Assembly: GCA_029780855.1 (NCBI GenBank)
Contig: JAKOXV010000024.1
Coordinates: 1 to 43,274 of the forward strand
DNA length: 43,274 bases
Source of the DNA: a bacterium
GTDB lineage: Bacteria > Patescibacteriota > Saccharimonadia > Saccharimonadales > JAUPVS01
Direction: 5' to 3'
The stretch's first letter is position 1, and every line of letters starts with the position of its first letter. The position numbers were made by a program, and so were the translations under genes. Of this stretch, positions 19,657-29,447 are shown piece after piece. The notes beneath the pieces were generated by a model, which made no database searches, was not told the DNA's origin, and saw nothing but the letters and a program-made list of their open reading frames with translations.

Positions 19657-20841
19657 GTGCCGATGAGAAAACGGAAAGTTCTAATTCTCGGTGGCGGGTT
19701 TGCCGGTATTAAAGCGGCTCAAGACCTCAGTACGGATAGGCGTTTTGATATCACACTCGTTAGCGAAGAGGATCATTTTAGATTTTATCCGGCCCTATAC
19801 CATACGGCCACGGGGGGTGCTAGAAAACTTTCCCAAATTTCGCTGAGCGAACTTTTTAGTAAAACATCAGTACGAGTGTTGAGGGCTAGGGCAGAGACAG
19901 TCCACCGAACAACCAAAACAGTACACACAAAAGGAGCGGGCACTATTTCGTACGATACGCTCCTCATTGCCCTCGGCATGACGACAAACTATTTTGGAAT
20001 CCCGGGATTAGAGCAGTATTCATATGGCATTAAGTCCGTAGATGAAGCCGAACGATTTAAGAAACATCTGCATGACCAAATACTCAGAGATAAAAAACCC
20101 GATCTGCATTATGTCATTGTTGGTGGAGGTCCTACGGGGGTAGAACTCGCCGGCATGCTCCCGAGCTACCTCTCGCAGATTATGAAACACCATGGAATAA
20201 AACATAAGCGAGCACATGTAGAGCTAATCGAAGCAGCACCACGCATTCTTCCGCGATTACCAAAAGATGTATCCAAGGCAACTGCCAGGCAGCTCCGAAA
20301 ACTCGGAGTTGCGGTACGCACTAATCAAAAAGTTGAAGCCGAGACAGCTGATGCCCTGATGATAAACGGCAAGCCCCTAAAGAGTCATACCGTGGTCTGG
20401 ACAGCTGGAGTAGCCTGCAATTCTTTCTTTTTACAGAATAATTTCACCATGAGTGAACATCATAAGGTTGTAGTTAATAATTATCTGCAGGTGGAAGGAA
20501 ACATATATGTCATGGGGGATAATGCCGATACCCCCTATAGTGGAGTCGCCCAAACTGCACTGTATGATGCCCGGTTTGTGGCACGCAACCTAAAGCTTAT
20601 AGCAAGCGGTCGCCCACCTAAACAGTACAAACCCAAACTTCCGTTGTACGTAACACCCACCGGTCCAGGCTGGGCTACGCTCGTTTGGGGCAAACTTCAC
20701 CTACATGGCTGGCTTGCCGGCGCAGTACGCAAACTTGCTGATTTAATTGCCTACCACGATTACCAACCATGGTGGTCCGCTTCAAAACGCTGGTTAGCCG
20801 AAGAAGCTCACGAAGAACCGTGTTTCATGTGCAATGACTAG
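19657..20841 (+). CDS. ndh: Type II NADH:quinone oxidoreductase (NDH-2-like)
   Basis: KVLILGGGFAGIKAAQDL dinucleotide-binding motif, YVIVGGGPTGVELAGML, VYVMGDNAD. Confidence 0.88.
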   Translation: MPMRKRKVLILGGGFAGIKAAQDLSTDRRFDITLVSEEDHFRFYPALYHTATGGARKLSQISLSELFSKTSVRVLRARAETVHRTTKTVHTKGAGTISYDTLLIALGMTTNYFGIPGLEQYSYGIKSVDEAERFKKHLHDQILRDKKPDLHYVIVGGGPTGVELAGMLPSYLSQIMKHHGIKHKRAHVELIEAAPRILPRLPKDVSKATARQLRKLGVAVRTNQKVEAETADALMINGKPLKSHTVVWTAGVACNSFFLQNNFTMSEHHKVVVNNYLQVEGNIYVMGDNADTPYSGVAQTALYDARFVARNLKLIASGRPPKQYKPKLPLYVTPTGPGWATLVWGKLHLHGWLAGAVRKLADLIAYHDYQPWWSASKRWLAEEAHEEPCFMCND

Positions 20842-20879
20842 TTCAGCGGCCCCTAAGTACTTCATGACATAATGTACGT

Positions 20880-21476
20880 ATGGCCAAACATTTTAGTACC
20901 GAACTTGAATACTGGGTAAACAACACCAAGCACAAAACCATCGCCTCACTCAACGAGTTAGCTGATGAAAAAGGTTTTGCTATTCTTTTTTTACTCTTAA
21001 TGTCGATTCCGGCATTGCCGCTTCCTACCGGCGGCGTAACACATTTGTTTGAACTCATAGTTATGATTATCTGTTTGGAGCTTATCATCGGGAGACGATC
21101 ATTATGGTTACCTAAGAAATGGCAAAAACGGAAACTACCGAAAACCATAGAGACCAAGACTATTCCTTTTTTAATAAAAATTATCCGTTGGTTTGAACGC
21201 TATTCGCGACCTCGACTTGCCGGCTTGCTCAAACATCGCTTATTCTCTCCCATTATTGGCCTGATTGTATTCGGATTTACGCTTGGAGCTTTCTTGGCTC
21301 CACCTTTCTCAGGCTTGGACACGCTGCCTTCTTTAGGCGTCGTTTTCCTTTCTATAGGTCTGATACTGGAAGATACGGCAATTTTGCTCTTTGGGATCTT
21401 GGTCGGTTTATTAGGAGTACTTTTAGAAATCGGGCTCAGTAGCATTATCGTGCATCAGTTATCTCGTTTGTTTTAA
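20880..21476 (+). CDS. ExoD family membrane protein
   Basis: 198 aa; ELADEKGFAILFLLLMSIPALPLPTGGVTHLFE motif plus repeated TM motif typical of ExoD. Confidence 0.8.
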   Translation: MAKHFSTELEYWVNNTKHKTIASLNELADEKGFAILFLLLMSIPALPLPTGGVTHLFELIVMIICLELIIGRRSLWLPKKWQKRKLPKTIETKTIPFLIKIIRWFERYSRPRLAGLLKHRLFSPIIGLIVFGFTLGAFLAPPFSGLDTLPSLGVVFLSIGLILEDTAILLFGILVGLLGVLLEIGLSSIIVHQLSRLF

Positions 21477-21514
21477 TTTTTCTGATATACTTCGTATTAA
21501 GCTAACGTATATAC

Positions 21515-22933
21515 ATGGCAGAAAATACACAAACACCTAACGGTACCGATCCGATCCTGCCGCAGAAACCGCGGAAGGATTTGATTACGCGTACATCTGA
21601 AGCACCTGCTCAGATGCTTGAAAAGACGATCGAAGAAGCTCAAAAAGTAGCTAATAAAGTTCCTGCCACAAAAGCACTTAAAAAGGGTAAAGATTACTGG
21701 CACATGCTAGGACCAGGCTTAACTACCGGAGCGTCTGACGATGATCCATCTGGTATTGCAACTTACTCTCAAACGGGCGCTCAGTTTGGGTTCCAGTTTC
21801 TGTGGCTGTCGGTCGTAACATTCCCACTTATGTCAATCGTACAGGAAATGTGTGCGCGCATCGGCTTAGTAACCGGAAGGGGACTGGCCGGTAATATCCG
21901 TTTACATTTTCCTAAGCGAGTACTTTACTGGAGTGCGCTCCTTCTATTTGCCGCGAATACTTTTAATATTGGGGCTGATTTAGGAGCGATGGCCAAGGGA
22001 GTTCAGCTACTTCTACCAGGATGGAACTTTGCCGTTTTAGTCATCGGTTTTACTCTTTTGAGTTTATTTTTACAGATTTTTACTCCTTACGCCCGGTATG
22101 CTAAATATCTTAAGTGGCTCGCTTTAGTACTTTTTTCATATGTTTTATCGGCATTGCTCGCAAACTTAAATTGGGGTCAGATATTGAAAGAAGGCTTAGT
22201 CCCTAGCATGCAGTTTAATAAAGAACAGCTACTGTTACTTGCCGCAATCCTTGGTACCACCATTTCGCCCTACCTTTTTTTCTGGCAGACCTCTCAAGAA
22301 GTGGAAGAGCAAATCGTACAGGGAAAAACTTCAATTGCACTACGCCGCGAAACATCTCCGGACGATATGAAAAATATGCGTGTAGATGTATGGTCGGGCA
22401 TGCTTCTTTCTAATGTTGTTATGTTCTTCATTATTGCTGCGTGTGGAGCATTACTATTCAAAAACGGAATTACCAATATCACCACCGCGTCACAAGCAGC
22501 AGAAGCACTACGACCTTTTGCCGGCGATTCAGCGTACCTGCTTTTTGCCATCGGAATAATAGGAACCGGCCTACTCGCCATACCAGTACTTGCAGGATCT
22601 AGTTCGTATGCGCTAGCAGAAAGTTTTCGCTGGAGAGGTGGCCTAAACAGCAACCTCAAGCAAGCCCATGCATTTTACGGTGTGATTATTATTTCCATGC
22701 TGGTGGGAATGGGATTGAACTTTGTGGGTCTAGATCCCATCAAAGCGCTAATCTACTCCGCCGTCTCAAACGCGATCGTGGCACCGCTGGTACTTATGCT
22801 AATAGTTCTCCTCAGTAGCAACAAACGGGTAATGGGCGAGTGGGTCAACAAACCATTTGTCACCTTTATGGGATGGACAGTTACTGTAGTAATGCTGCTT
22901 GCTGGCCTCGGTGCCATCTGGTCGCTATTCTAG
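21515..22933 (+). CDS. Nramp-family divalent metal transporter
   Basis: GPGLTTGASDDDPSGIATYSQTGAQFGF (DPSG motif), about 11 TMs. Confidence 0.9.
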   Translation: MAENTQTPNGTDPILPQKPRKDLITRTSEAPAQMLEKTIEEAQKVANKVPATKALKKGKDYWHMLGPGLTTGASDDDPSGIATYSQTGAQFGFQFLWLSVVTFPLMSIVQEMCARIGLVTGRGLAGNIRLHFPKRVLYWSALLLFAANTFNIGADLGAMAKGVQLLLPGWNFAVLVIGFTLLSLFLQIFTPYARYAKYLKWLALVLFSYVLSALLANLNWGQILKEGLVPSMQFNKEQLLLLAAILGTTISPYLFFWQTSQEVEEQIVQGKTSIALRRETSPDDMKNMRVDVWSGMLLSNVVMFFIIAACGALLFKNGITNITTASQAAEALRPFAGDSAYLLFAIGIIGTGLLAIPVLAGSSSYALAESFRWRGGLNSNLKQAHAFYGVIIISMLVGMGLNFVGLDPIKALIYSAVSNAIVAPLVLMLIVLLSSNKRVMGEWVNKPFVTFMGWTVTVVMLLAGLGAIWSLF

Positions 22934-23734
22934 AAATTCAGCTCTGTCATAATGGTATTCTACAAGATGATCAAGAGAGTCGAGCTCTGAATCAGTCAGG
23001 TTGAACATTTGGGCATCCCAGTTTTCCTGAAGGTGTTCAGCACTGGTAGCTTTCGGAATAGGTATAGCTCCGGTGGCTATAGACCAGCGCAATAACACCT
23101 GAGCCGTAGATTTATGATGATTTTCAGCGATCCTTTCTAGCAACGGATAGGAAAGATCGTGCGCTCGAGTAAGTGGGGAATAAGCCATTACTGCTATGTT
23201 GCGTCGCAGGCAGTAGCGAAATAACTGGTTTTGATTCACAAAGGGATTAAACTCAATCTGATTTACCGCCGGACGAACCGTGCCTTCTTCCAACATTTCG
23301 TCCAGGTACTCTATGTCGTAATTACTAACTCCAATACTGCGACAGAGCCCCTGTTTTTGTGCACCCTCCAATCCTTGCCACATATCTATACGATTACCGT
23401 CCATAGGGGGCCAGTGAATGAGTAGCAGATCAACATACTCGAGCTGTAGCTCTTTCAGGTGATCTTGAAGCCGTTCGGTTACACCATGAGGTATCTGAGA
23501 GGGCATCAGTTTGGTGACAATGAAGAGTTCGTTTCGATTTACATCACTGGACTTGATCGCCTCACCAATCTGCCTTGCGTTGTTATACATGACCGCCGTA
23601 TCAATCAAACGGTAGCCAATTTTAAGCGCCCTAGCCACCACCTCTTTTGCCTGGGTGCCTTTGAGCTGGCTTGTCCCCAATCCAATGACCGGCATAGTAT
23701 TACCATCATTTAACGTGACGGTTTCTTTTTTCAT
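22925..23734 (-). CDS. Aldo/keto reductase
   Basis: MPVIGLGTSQL, GYRLIDTAVMYNNARQIGEAI, LLLIHWPP, SIGVSNYDIEYL, IPIPKATSAEHLQEN. Confidence 0.95.
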   Translation of the reverse strand: MKKETVTLNDGNTMPVIGLGTSQLKGTQAKEVVARALKIGYRLIDTAVMYNNARQIGEAIKSSDVNRNELFIVTKLMPSQIPHGVTERLQDHLKELQLEYVDLLLIHWPPMDGNRIDMWQGLEGAQKQGLCRSIGVSNYDIEYLDEMLEEGTVRPAVNQIEFNPFVNQNQLFRYCLRRNIAVMAYSPLTRAHDLSYPLLERIAENHHKSTAQVLLRWSIATGAIPIPKATSAEHLQENWDAQMFNLTDSELDSLDHLVEYHYDRAEFLE

Positions 23735-23910
23735 AAAACCTCCCTGAATCTTTCCATGATACCGCCAACCACTATACGTCCGCTGTAACCCCGTTACTAT
23801 TAGAAAACCCGCACACTACAATACTGTGGATATTTTTGATGTGAAATATTTCGTAGTAAGCATTTCAGGAACGGAGTATGCTGAGGGCGTAACTAATAGG
23901 TAAGGAGGAA

Positions 23911-24252
23911 GTGGTAATGAATGACAAAGCTAAACTAGTCCTGTTTTCTCTCGCCGGAGCAGCGGCAGGCGTTGCAGCAGGTGTGCTTCTTGCTCCTCAG
24001 AGTGGCAAAAAAACTAGACAGCAAATAGCCAGTACCGCGGAAGAAGCGAGTAGCAGGGCCAAAGATAAAATGCACGAAGGCATGGAAGAAGCAAAAGGAA
24101 AGTTAGACGATAGCCTCAAGCATGCCCAAGAACTACGAAACCAGCTGGCAGAAACTATCCGGCTCAGCAAAGATGAAGCTCAGCAAAAGAAGGAAGATGC
24201 AAAAAACCAGTTTAAAAATCGACTGCGCGAAGCGACCGATGAGGAGGACTAA
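23911..24252 (+). CDS. YtxH-domain protein
   Basis: SLAGAAAGVAAGVLLAPQSGKKTRQQI followed by a charged helical tail; AAGGAGGAAG SD. Confidence 0.85.
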   Translation: MVMNDKAKLVLFSLAGAAAGVAAGVLLAPQSGKKTRQQIASTAEEASSRAKDKMHEGMEEAKGKLDDSLKHAQELRNQLAETIRLSKDEAQQKKEDAKNQFKNRLREATDEED

Positions 24253-24255
24253 GCT

Positions 24256-24522
24256 ATGAGTATTATTTTATGGATTATATTTGGTGCATTGGTAGGCTGG
24301 ATTGCCTCATTAATCATGAAGACTGATGAAGAACAGGGAATGATAGGCAATATAGTCGTGGGAATTGTCGGTGCGTTTCTTGGTGGATTTATTTCTGGAC
24401 TATTTGGAGGACCATCAGTAACGGGATTCAATCTGGTAAGTATTTTAGTCGCCATTGTGGGCGCCGTAGTATTGCTATTCATTGTTAAGCTTTTCACGGG
24501 GAGAAGTTCATCTTCAATCTAA
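24256..24522 (+). CDS. GlsB/YeaQ/YmgE family membrane protein
   Basis: Small Gly-rich membrane protein: IIFGALVGWIASLIMKTDEEQGMIGNIVVGIVGAFLGG. Confidence 0.9.
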   Translation: MSIILWIIFGALVGWIASLIMKTDEEQGMIGNIVVGIVGAFLGGFISGLFGGPSVTGFNLVSILVAIVGAVVLLFIVKLFTGRSSSSI

Positions 24523-24931
24523 AATTGTGCTGATTATCACACGATTGCTGTGAGATATTTCCTAGCAGCCTGCTGCCAACCTATATTAAGCTATAAGCGT
24601 TAATGAGGAGAGGGTAGAATATGAGAAGATCCGGGGTAAAAACACGAAAGTTATCCAAAGGTGAACTACAATATTTAGCAAGCAATAAACCATAGCGATG
24701 GTCGACGCTTGTGGTCATGGAGGGGAGGCTACATGCATACAAATGAAGATAGCGTAGTGGGACCGCCACCATTCGATCCGGCAATGCCGATAAAGTAGCG
24801 GTACCACGCACAGGAGAAGTTTCTTATCCACAAATGCCGAATCCTTACGAGGATGGGACTTACCCAACCGCCAGAGAGGCGGGTACATAGAGCAGGGTAT
24901 AGCAGACCAAAATCGTAGGGATTTTTCTATT

Positions 24932-26152
24932 TTATTCGTACCGTAGCGCTTCGATAGGGTCTTTGCGTGCAGCAATTGCGGCCGGCATAACTCCAAAAAT
25001 TATACCGATACACCACGCCGCTCCCGTTGCACCCACAATAACCGGAACGGTAATAACAGGGTGTAGGTTCGTACCGATTCTAATCCCAAAGTTAACGAGC
25101 AGCGCAACTGAAACGCCAACTAGTCCGCCAAAGAAACTGAGTACCGCCGCCTCTACTAAAAATTGATTGAGAATCTGCCGATTCGTCGCGCCGATCGCTT
25201 TTCTGATTCCGATTTCTCGGGTTCGCTCTGTAACCGAAACCAACATTATATTCATAATTCCAATTCCTCCCACGAGTAGAGCGATACCTGCAACCGCCGT
25301 AACTAACTGGGTTATGAGATCGACACTTTGCTGGGCGCTCGCTAAGTTTTGGGCTTGGGTAAGTACCGTAAAATCTTGTTGACCGGCATGTGATACAAAC
25401 AGACGATGATTAATATCCTGAGCAAAGGCATCGGCCTGTTTACTATCCTCCAGCTTCACAATAATGTCGGAAATTGGCACCGGTGCGTCAGCAAGCTGTT
25501 TGCTAACGTTATAGGGAATAAATATAGCTTTGTTGAGGTCTGCACCCGGAAGTAACGTATCGCTCCCAAAATCTTCAAATACTCCCCGTACAATAAAATC
25601 CTGACCACGTAGTTGGAGCGTCCTACCAATAGGTACGTTTTCCTTAAATAATTGTTCGGCAACCGATTTTCCTATAACCACAACCTCACGGTTATTCTCG
25701 CCGGTGCTAAAAAATACCCCGAACTCAACCTTATGCCCGATTGCAGTGGCAAATTCGTCAGTAGTGGCAATAACCGTACTCCCGGGTAATGTTTTGCCGT
25801 CTACCTCAGGAGTTCCACTACCTGCACCAACCGGCACGGCAGCCGAAACTCCTGGAGTTTGTGATACGACTGAAAGATCTTTTTCTGAAAGTGAAGCATT
25901 TCCCTTTGAAAAAACATTATTTGTAGCGAGACTTGGAAGTGGCTGCTCTGCAGGGGCCCCACTTTTAACAATAACCAGATCTTTTCCAAAAGAATTGATC
26001 TGCTTAGATACTTCATTTTTGACACCCTCACCTAAGCTCACCGTAGTAACTACTGATACAATTCCAATAATTATCCCTAGCATTGTCAGAAAACTGCGCC
26101 ACTTGGAGGTACGCAATGAAGCGATGGCAATTTTTACGTCACCTTGCATCAT
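24932..26152 (-). CDS. ABC transporter permease (MacB-like)
   Basis: SLRTSKWRSFLTMLGIIIGIVSVV; ERTREIGIRKAIGATNRQILNQFLVEA; AARKDPIEALRYE. Confidence 0.94.
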   Translation of the reverse strand: MMQGDVKIAIASLRTSKWRSFLTMLGIIIGIVSVVTTVSLGEGVKNEVSKQINSFGKDLVIVKSGAPAEQPLPSLATNNVFSKGNASLSEKDLSVVSQTPGVSAAVPVGAGSGTPEVDGKTLPGSTVIATTDEFATAIGHKVEFGVFFSTGENNREVVVIGKSVAEQLFKENVPIGRTLQLRGQDFIVRGVFEDFGSDTLLPGADLNKAIFIPYNVSKQLADAPVPISDIIVKLEDSKQADAFAQDINHRLFVSHAGQQDFTVLTQAQNLASAQQSVDLITQLVTAVAGIALLVGGIGIMNIMLVSVTERTREIGIRKAIGATNRQILNQFLVEAAVLSFFGGLVGVSVALLVNFGIRIGTNLHPVITVPVIVGATGAAWCIGIIFGVMPAAIAARKDPIEALRYE

Positions 26153-27012
26153 AGCTTTCTGTTCCTTTGCTTTGCCGAGGAGCGCTTTTTGGTAGTTTTA
26201 CGTTTGCGAGTTTTAGGTTGCTTACCAGGCAGAGCGTTCATGAGCGCTGAAACGCCCGCCAGATCATCTTCTTCTGTCTTTTTCTGAACGCTAAAAATAA
26301 ATCGTTTTGCTCGCGCAGGCACTTTGCCGACATCAGTCTGTTCGTCATGCATAATCATGCCATCTTGCATATAGATAACTCGACTAGCGTAGCGAGTGAG
26401 GTTCGGGTTGTGTGTTACAAGTAAAATAGTGTTGCCGCTCTTATGGATATCACTCAGCAGTTCCATAACTAGCAAGCTTGCGGCGGTATCGAGGTTGCCG
26501 GTTGGTTCATCGGCGATAATGACATCCGGATTATTGACGAGCGCTCGGGCAATGGCTACCCGTTGCATCTGTCCACCACTCAGTTGTCGAGGAAAATAGT
26601 ACTCTCGATCTTCCAGTCCGACACGCTCCATAACAACGCTTGCTTGCTTCAATCTCCGACCATGCAGCATGCCTTTGTACGCAAGCGGTAGAGCGACATT
26701 TTCTAACGCCGTGAGCTTAGGCAAAAGATTAAAGGACTGGAATACAAAACCGATTTTATCTCGACGTATTTTGGCCTGGCGTGAAGCGCGCAAACGGGCG
26801 ACTGAGCGGCTGTTAAAGTTGTACTGCCCATGCGTCGGTCGATCTAGCATGCCGATTATATTCATCAGCGTAGATTTACCGGAACCGCTTGGTCCCATAA
26901 TTGCCACAAACTCTCCTTTTTCTATAGAAATGGAAATTTCATCCAAAGCTACGGTTGTGGCATCGCCGAAGCCGTACAGTTTACTGACGTCTTTCAATTC
27001 AATAATTGGCAT
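26149..27012 (-). CDS. ABC transporter ATP-binding protein (MacB/LolD-like) with basic C-terminal tail
   Basis: Start MPIIELKDVSKLYG; GPSGSGKST, LSGGQMQRVAIARAL, VIIADEPTGNLD; KRKTTKKRSSAKQRNRKL tail. Confidence 0.93.
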   Translation of the reverse strand: MPIIELKDVSKLYGFGDATTVALDEISISIEKGEFVAIMGPSGSGKSTLMNIIGMLDRPTHGQYNFNSRSVARLRASRQAKIRRDKIGFVFQSFNLLPKLTALENVALPLAYKGMLHGRRLKQASVVMERVGLEDREYYFPRQLSGGQMQRVAIARALVNNPDVIIADEPTGNLDTAASLLVMELLSDIHKSGNTILLVTHNPNLTRYASRVIYMQDGMIMHDEQTDVGKVPARAKRFIFSVQKKTEEDDLAGVSALMNALPGKQPKTRKRKTTKKRSSAKQRNRKL

Positions 27013-27098
27013 ACTTTGTCTAGTGTACCTCTGATCCAACAGATTGCACAAGGTGTTTTTGTAGTAAAATTTCAGTTATAATGGTCGGGTTACACTGA

Positions 27099-27188
27099 GG
27101 AGAGGTGTCCGAGTGGCTGAAGGAGCACGCTTGGAAAGCGTGTGTGCGGGCAACCGTACCGCGGGTTCGAATCCCGCTCTCTCCGCCA
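27099..27188 (+). tRNA. tRNA-Ser(GGA), CCA encoded
   Basis: GGAGAGGTGTCCGAGTGGCTGAAGGAGCACGCTTGGAAAGCG...GGGTTCGAATCCCGCTCTCTCCGCCA; class II with long variable arm; anticodon GGA. Confidence 0.96.
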
Positions 27189-27229
27189 TTAGGAATATAT
27201 ACTATAATGTTGTGTGATATAGTTAAGCT

Positions 27230-27553
27230 ATGACTGAATATGCTGAACGCTTTTATGCGATAGCTCAAGAACAACAGCACACTCCTAGACGCGCACATCC
27301 AGGTGTACCGGCATTTATTGCTCGGCTTTTTAGGTCCCAGCGACAGTGCGAGCTTGATGCCGTCCACCAATCACTTAATACTAAGAAAAATGAACTGTGG
27401 CAAAACCTATCGTCAGAGGAAAAGGATTACTATGACCCGTTAGCCGTGCTCATTGGCCCGCATGGTCCTGGCATTCCATCCGAAGGCTGGTCCGACACCT
27501 TCGATGAAGAAACGGCACGCAAGATACTCGAATTTCTTCCTGAAGAAGATTAG
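27230..27553 (+). CDS. Hypothetical protein
   Basis: 107 aa ORF with coding-like composition; no family recognised. Confidence 0.7.
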   Translation: MTEYAERFYAIAQEQQHTPRRAHPGVPAFIARLFRSQRQCELDAVHQSLNTKKNELWQNLSSEEKDYYDPLAVLIGPHGPGIPSEGWSDTFDEETARKILEFLPEED

Positions 27554-27567
27554 CAACAGAACGAAGT

Positions 27568-27720
27568 GACGCAGTTTCGTCGTTTACGACTCGTCAGCAT
27601 GATTCATGTACTCATGGACTGCGTAGGTGAGAAGAGGTAATGGGATCGCGTGAGCGATCAACCAATAGAGTTCTCCTCACAGGAGATTAGCGTTCTCCCG
27701 AACGGGTTGTTTTGTTATAG
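27568..27720 (+). ncRNA. Candidate structured intergenic RNA ending in terminator-like hairpin
   Basis: ACGCAGT...ACTGCGT long-range stem enclosing GTCGT-TT-ACGAC; GTGAGAAGAG...TTCTCCTCAC stem enclosing GATCGC-GTGA-GCGATC; then CCCG-AA-CGGG followed by TTGTTTTG. Strand assignment tentative. Confidence 0.4.
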
Positions 27721-27809
27721 GCACTACGACGCCCAAACACGTACACCGAACCACCGGCGGCTCAAGTTTACTTGTTTTATTAGCCTTGAGTAGCTAGCAC
27801 ATCATCCGA

Positions 27810-28505
27810 TCAGTCCGACGTCTCTCCGTCATCGATGACGGCAGTCGCCTGACCGTTGGAGCCATGGCCGTTCATGGAGCCGTTGCCGAGGCTCTTCATG
27901 AGCATGGCTCCGAGTCCACCGACGATGTCCTGGTTGCCCTGTGGGGTGATGTGCATCACCTTGAGCTCCATCGGGTCGACTTGTTGCATCGCCGTCTCCG
28001 TGCCGTGGGAGATGATCTCTCCGAACGTCTCGGTGGGGGTGATGACAACGAAGCCGATGGGATGGATGGGGGCAGTCGTGCCTGGCGGCAGAACGGGACG
28101 CTGGACACCTCGCATGCCGCCGTTGTACAGGAAGTGGCGGACGTCCTCGAAGTTGCCGAACTCCGCCTTGTAGGTGGCGGACTTGGCGCCCGTCGGAAGC
28201 GGCACCCCGACCTGCGAGATGACCAACCCGATGTGATCAGGGGGGACCTGAACCCACGGGTAGCGCTTGACCGAGTAGAACGGCCAGACCTTGATGCGCA
28301 TGCCGGGCATGAGCAGGTCGGCCTGGTAGCCGGCCTCACCGTTGAGGGCGATCAGGCTGTTGCTCTTCTTGCCGAAGCGCTTGGTGACGAGACCGACCTG
28401 GCTCGGGTCGATCGCGTGGAATGAATTCTTGAGCACCAGCAACACGAGGAGTGCCACCAGTACTACGGGGATGATGATTTGGAAAGGAACGCTGTCCAGG
28501 TTCAT
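27810..28505 (-). CDS. Short SPFH/band-7-like membrane protein (N-terminal part of the large SPFH family)
   Basis: Start MNLDSVPFQII with AAAGAGG SD; one N-terminal TM; VPPDHIGLVISQVGVPLPTGAKSATYKAEFGNFEDVRHFL...GVQRPVLPPGTTAPIHPIGFVVIT resembles the conserved N-terminal segment of long SPFH proteins; GC-rich third positions. Confidence 0.75.
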   Translation of the reverse strand: MNLDSVPFQIIIPVVLVALLVLLVLKNSFHAIDPSQVGLVTKRFGKKSNSLIALNGEAGYQADLLMPGMRIKVWPFYSVKRYPWVQVPPDHIGLVISQVGVPLPTGAKSATYKAEFGNFEDVRHFLYNGGMRGVQRPVLPPGTTAPIHPIGFVVITPTETFGEIISHGTETAMQQVDPMELKVMHITPQGNQDIVGGLGAMLMKSLGNGSMNGHGSNGQATAVIDDGETSD

Positions 28506-28547
28506 TGAACCTCTTTCTCTGTTGGTGAATGGAGGACAAGCTAAAAA

Positions 28548-28576
28548 ATTATAGTATCTTTTTGTAATATAGTCAA
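28548..28576 (-). promoter_or_regulatory. Sigma-70-like promoter for the SPFH gene
   Basis: Minus strand TTGACT-N17-TATAAT. Confidence 0.75.
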
Positions 28577-28649
28577 TATAATGTGCCTCATACAATACAG
28601 CTTCCGCTTCCTTAGCAGCACAGCCTGAAGCTGCTATACTTTTGCATAT

Positions 28650-29447
28650 ATGAAGATTTATAGTTGGAATGTAAACGGCATACGTGCCGTAGTGCGCAAA
28701 GAAGCACTCGAACCGTTTATCAAGAAGCACCAGCCAGACATCCTATGTCTCCAAGAAACAAAGGCAGAGCAGGGTCAGGCGGTAATTGATCTGCCCGAGT
28801 ACGAGGAATACTGGAACTCATCTAAGACCAAGAAAGGTTACTCCGGAACGGCGATATTCACAAAAATCAAGCCGATTTCCGTCCACAACGATATTCCAGA
28901 AAAGTTTGTAAAGTCAGCCGGACTGCTTGCCGATAGTTATGGTCATAGCAATGACGAAGGACGGGTGATGACAGCAGAGTTTAAAGACTTTTTTCTCGTT
29001 ACTGCATATACACCAAATGCCAAGGATGACCTAACCCGCATCCCGTTACGAGAAAAATGGGATCAGGCGATGATAGCGTACTGTGCAGACCTGCAAAAAA
29101 AGAAACCTGTCGTGTACTGTGGAGATATGAATGTGGCGCATACGGAAGACGACCTAGCTAACCCAAAGCCAAATATTGGCAAAAAAGGGTTTACCGCAGA
29201 AGAACGTTCAGGTTTTGACGACTGGCTGGCAGCTGGGTTTGTTGACACGTTCCGTATGTTTAAACAAGGAAATGGCTACTACACCTGGTGGAGCCATTTT
29301 GCCAATGCTCGCGCTCGTAACGTTGGCTGGCGGATAGACTACTTCCTCGTTTCCGATGCGCTCAAAAGCAACGTAAAGACCGCTGATATTCACCCCGACA
29401 TTACCGGCTCGGACCACTGTCCGGTCAGTATAGAATTGGAGATATGA
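28650..29447 (+). CDS. xth: Exodeoxyribonuclease III
   Basis: MKIYSWNVNGIRAVVRK, ILCLQETKAEQ, YCGDMNVAHTEDDL, WRIDYFLVSDAL, GSDHCPVSIEL. Confidence 0.96.
   Translation: MKIYSWNVNGIRAVVRKEALEPFIKKHQPDILCLQETKAEQGQAVIDLPEYEEYWNSSKTKKGYSGTAIFTKIKPISVHNDIPEKFVKSAGLLADSYGHSNDEGRVMTAEFKDFFLVTAYTPNAKDDLTRIPLREKWDQAMIAYCADLQKKKPVVYCGDMNVAHTEDDLANPKPNIGKKGFTAEERSGFDDWLAAGFVDTFRMFKQGNGYYTWWSHFANARARNVGWRIDYFLVSDALKSNVKTADIHPDITGSDHCPVSIELEI

Noticed and set aside
20955-20985. Other CTGATGA occurrences (e.g. about 2035, 15915, 20340, 20965)
   Set aside because: Lie inside well-supported CDSs and lack a stem II hairpin followed by GAAA.
27864-28424. 186-aa plus-strand ORF (MAVHGAVAEALHEHG...)
   Set aside because: Antisense shadow of the GC-rich SPFH gene; the minus frame has family signature, SD and promoter.
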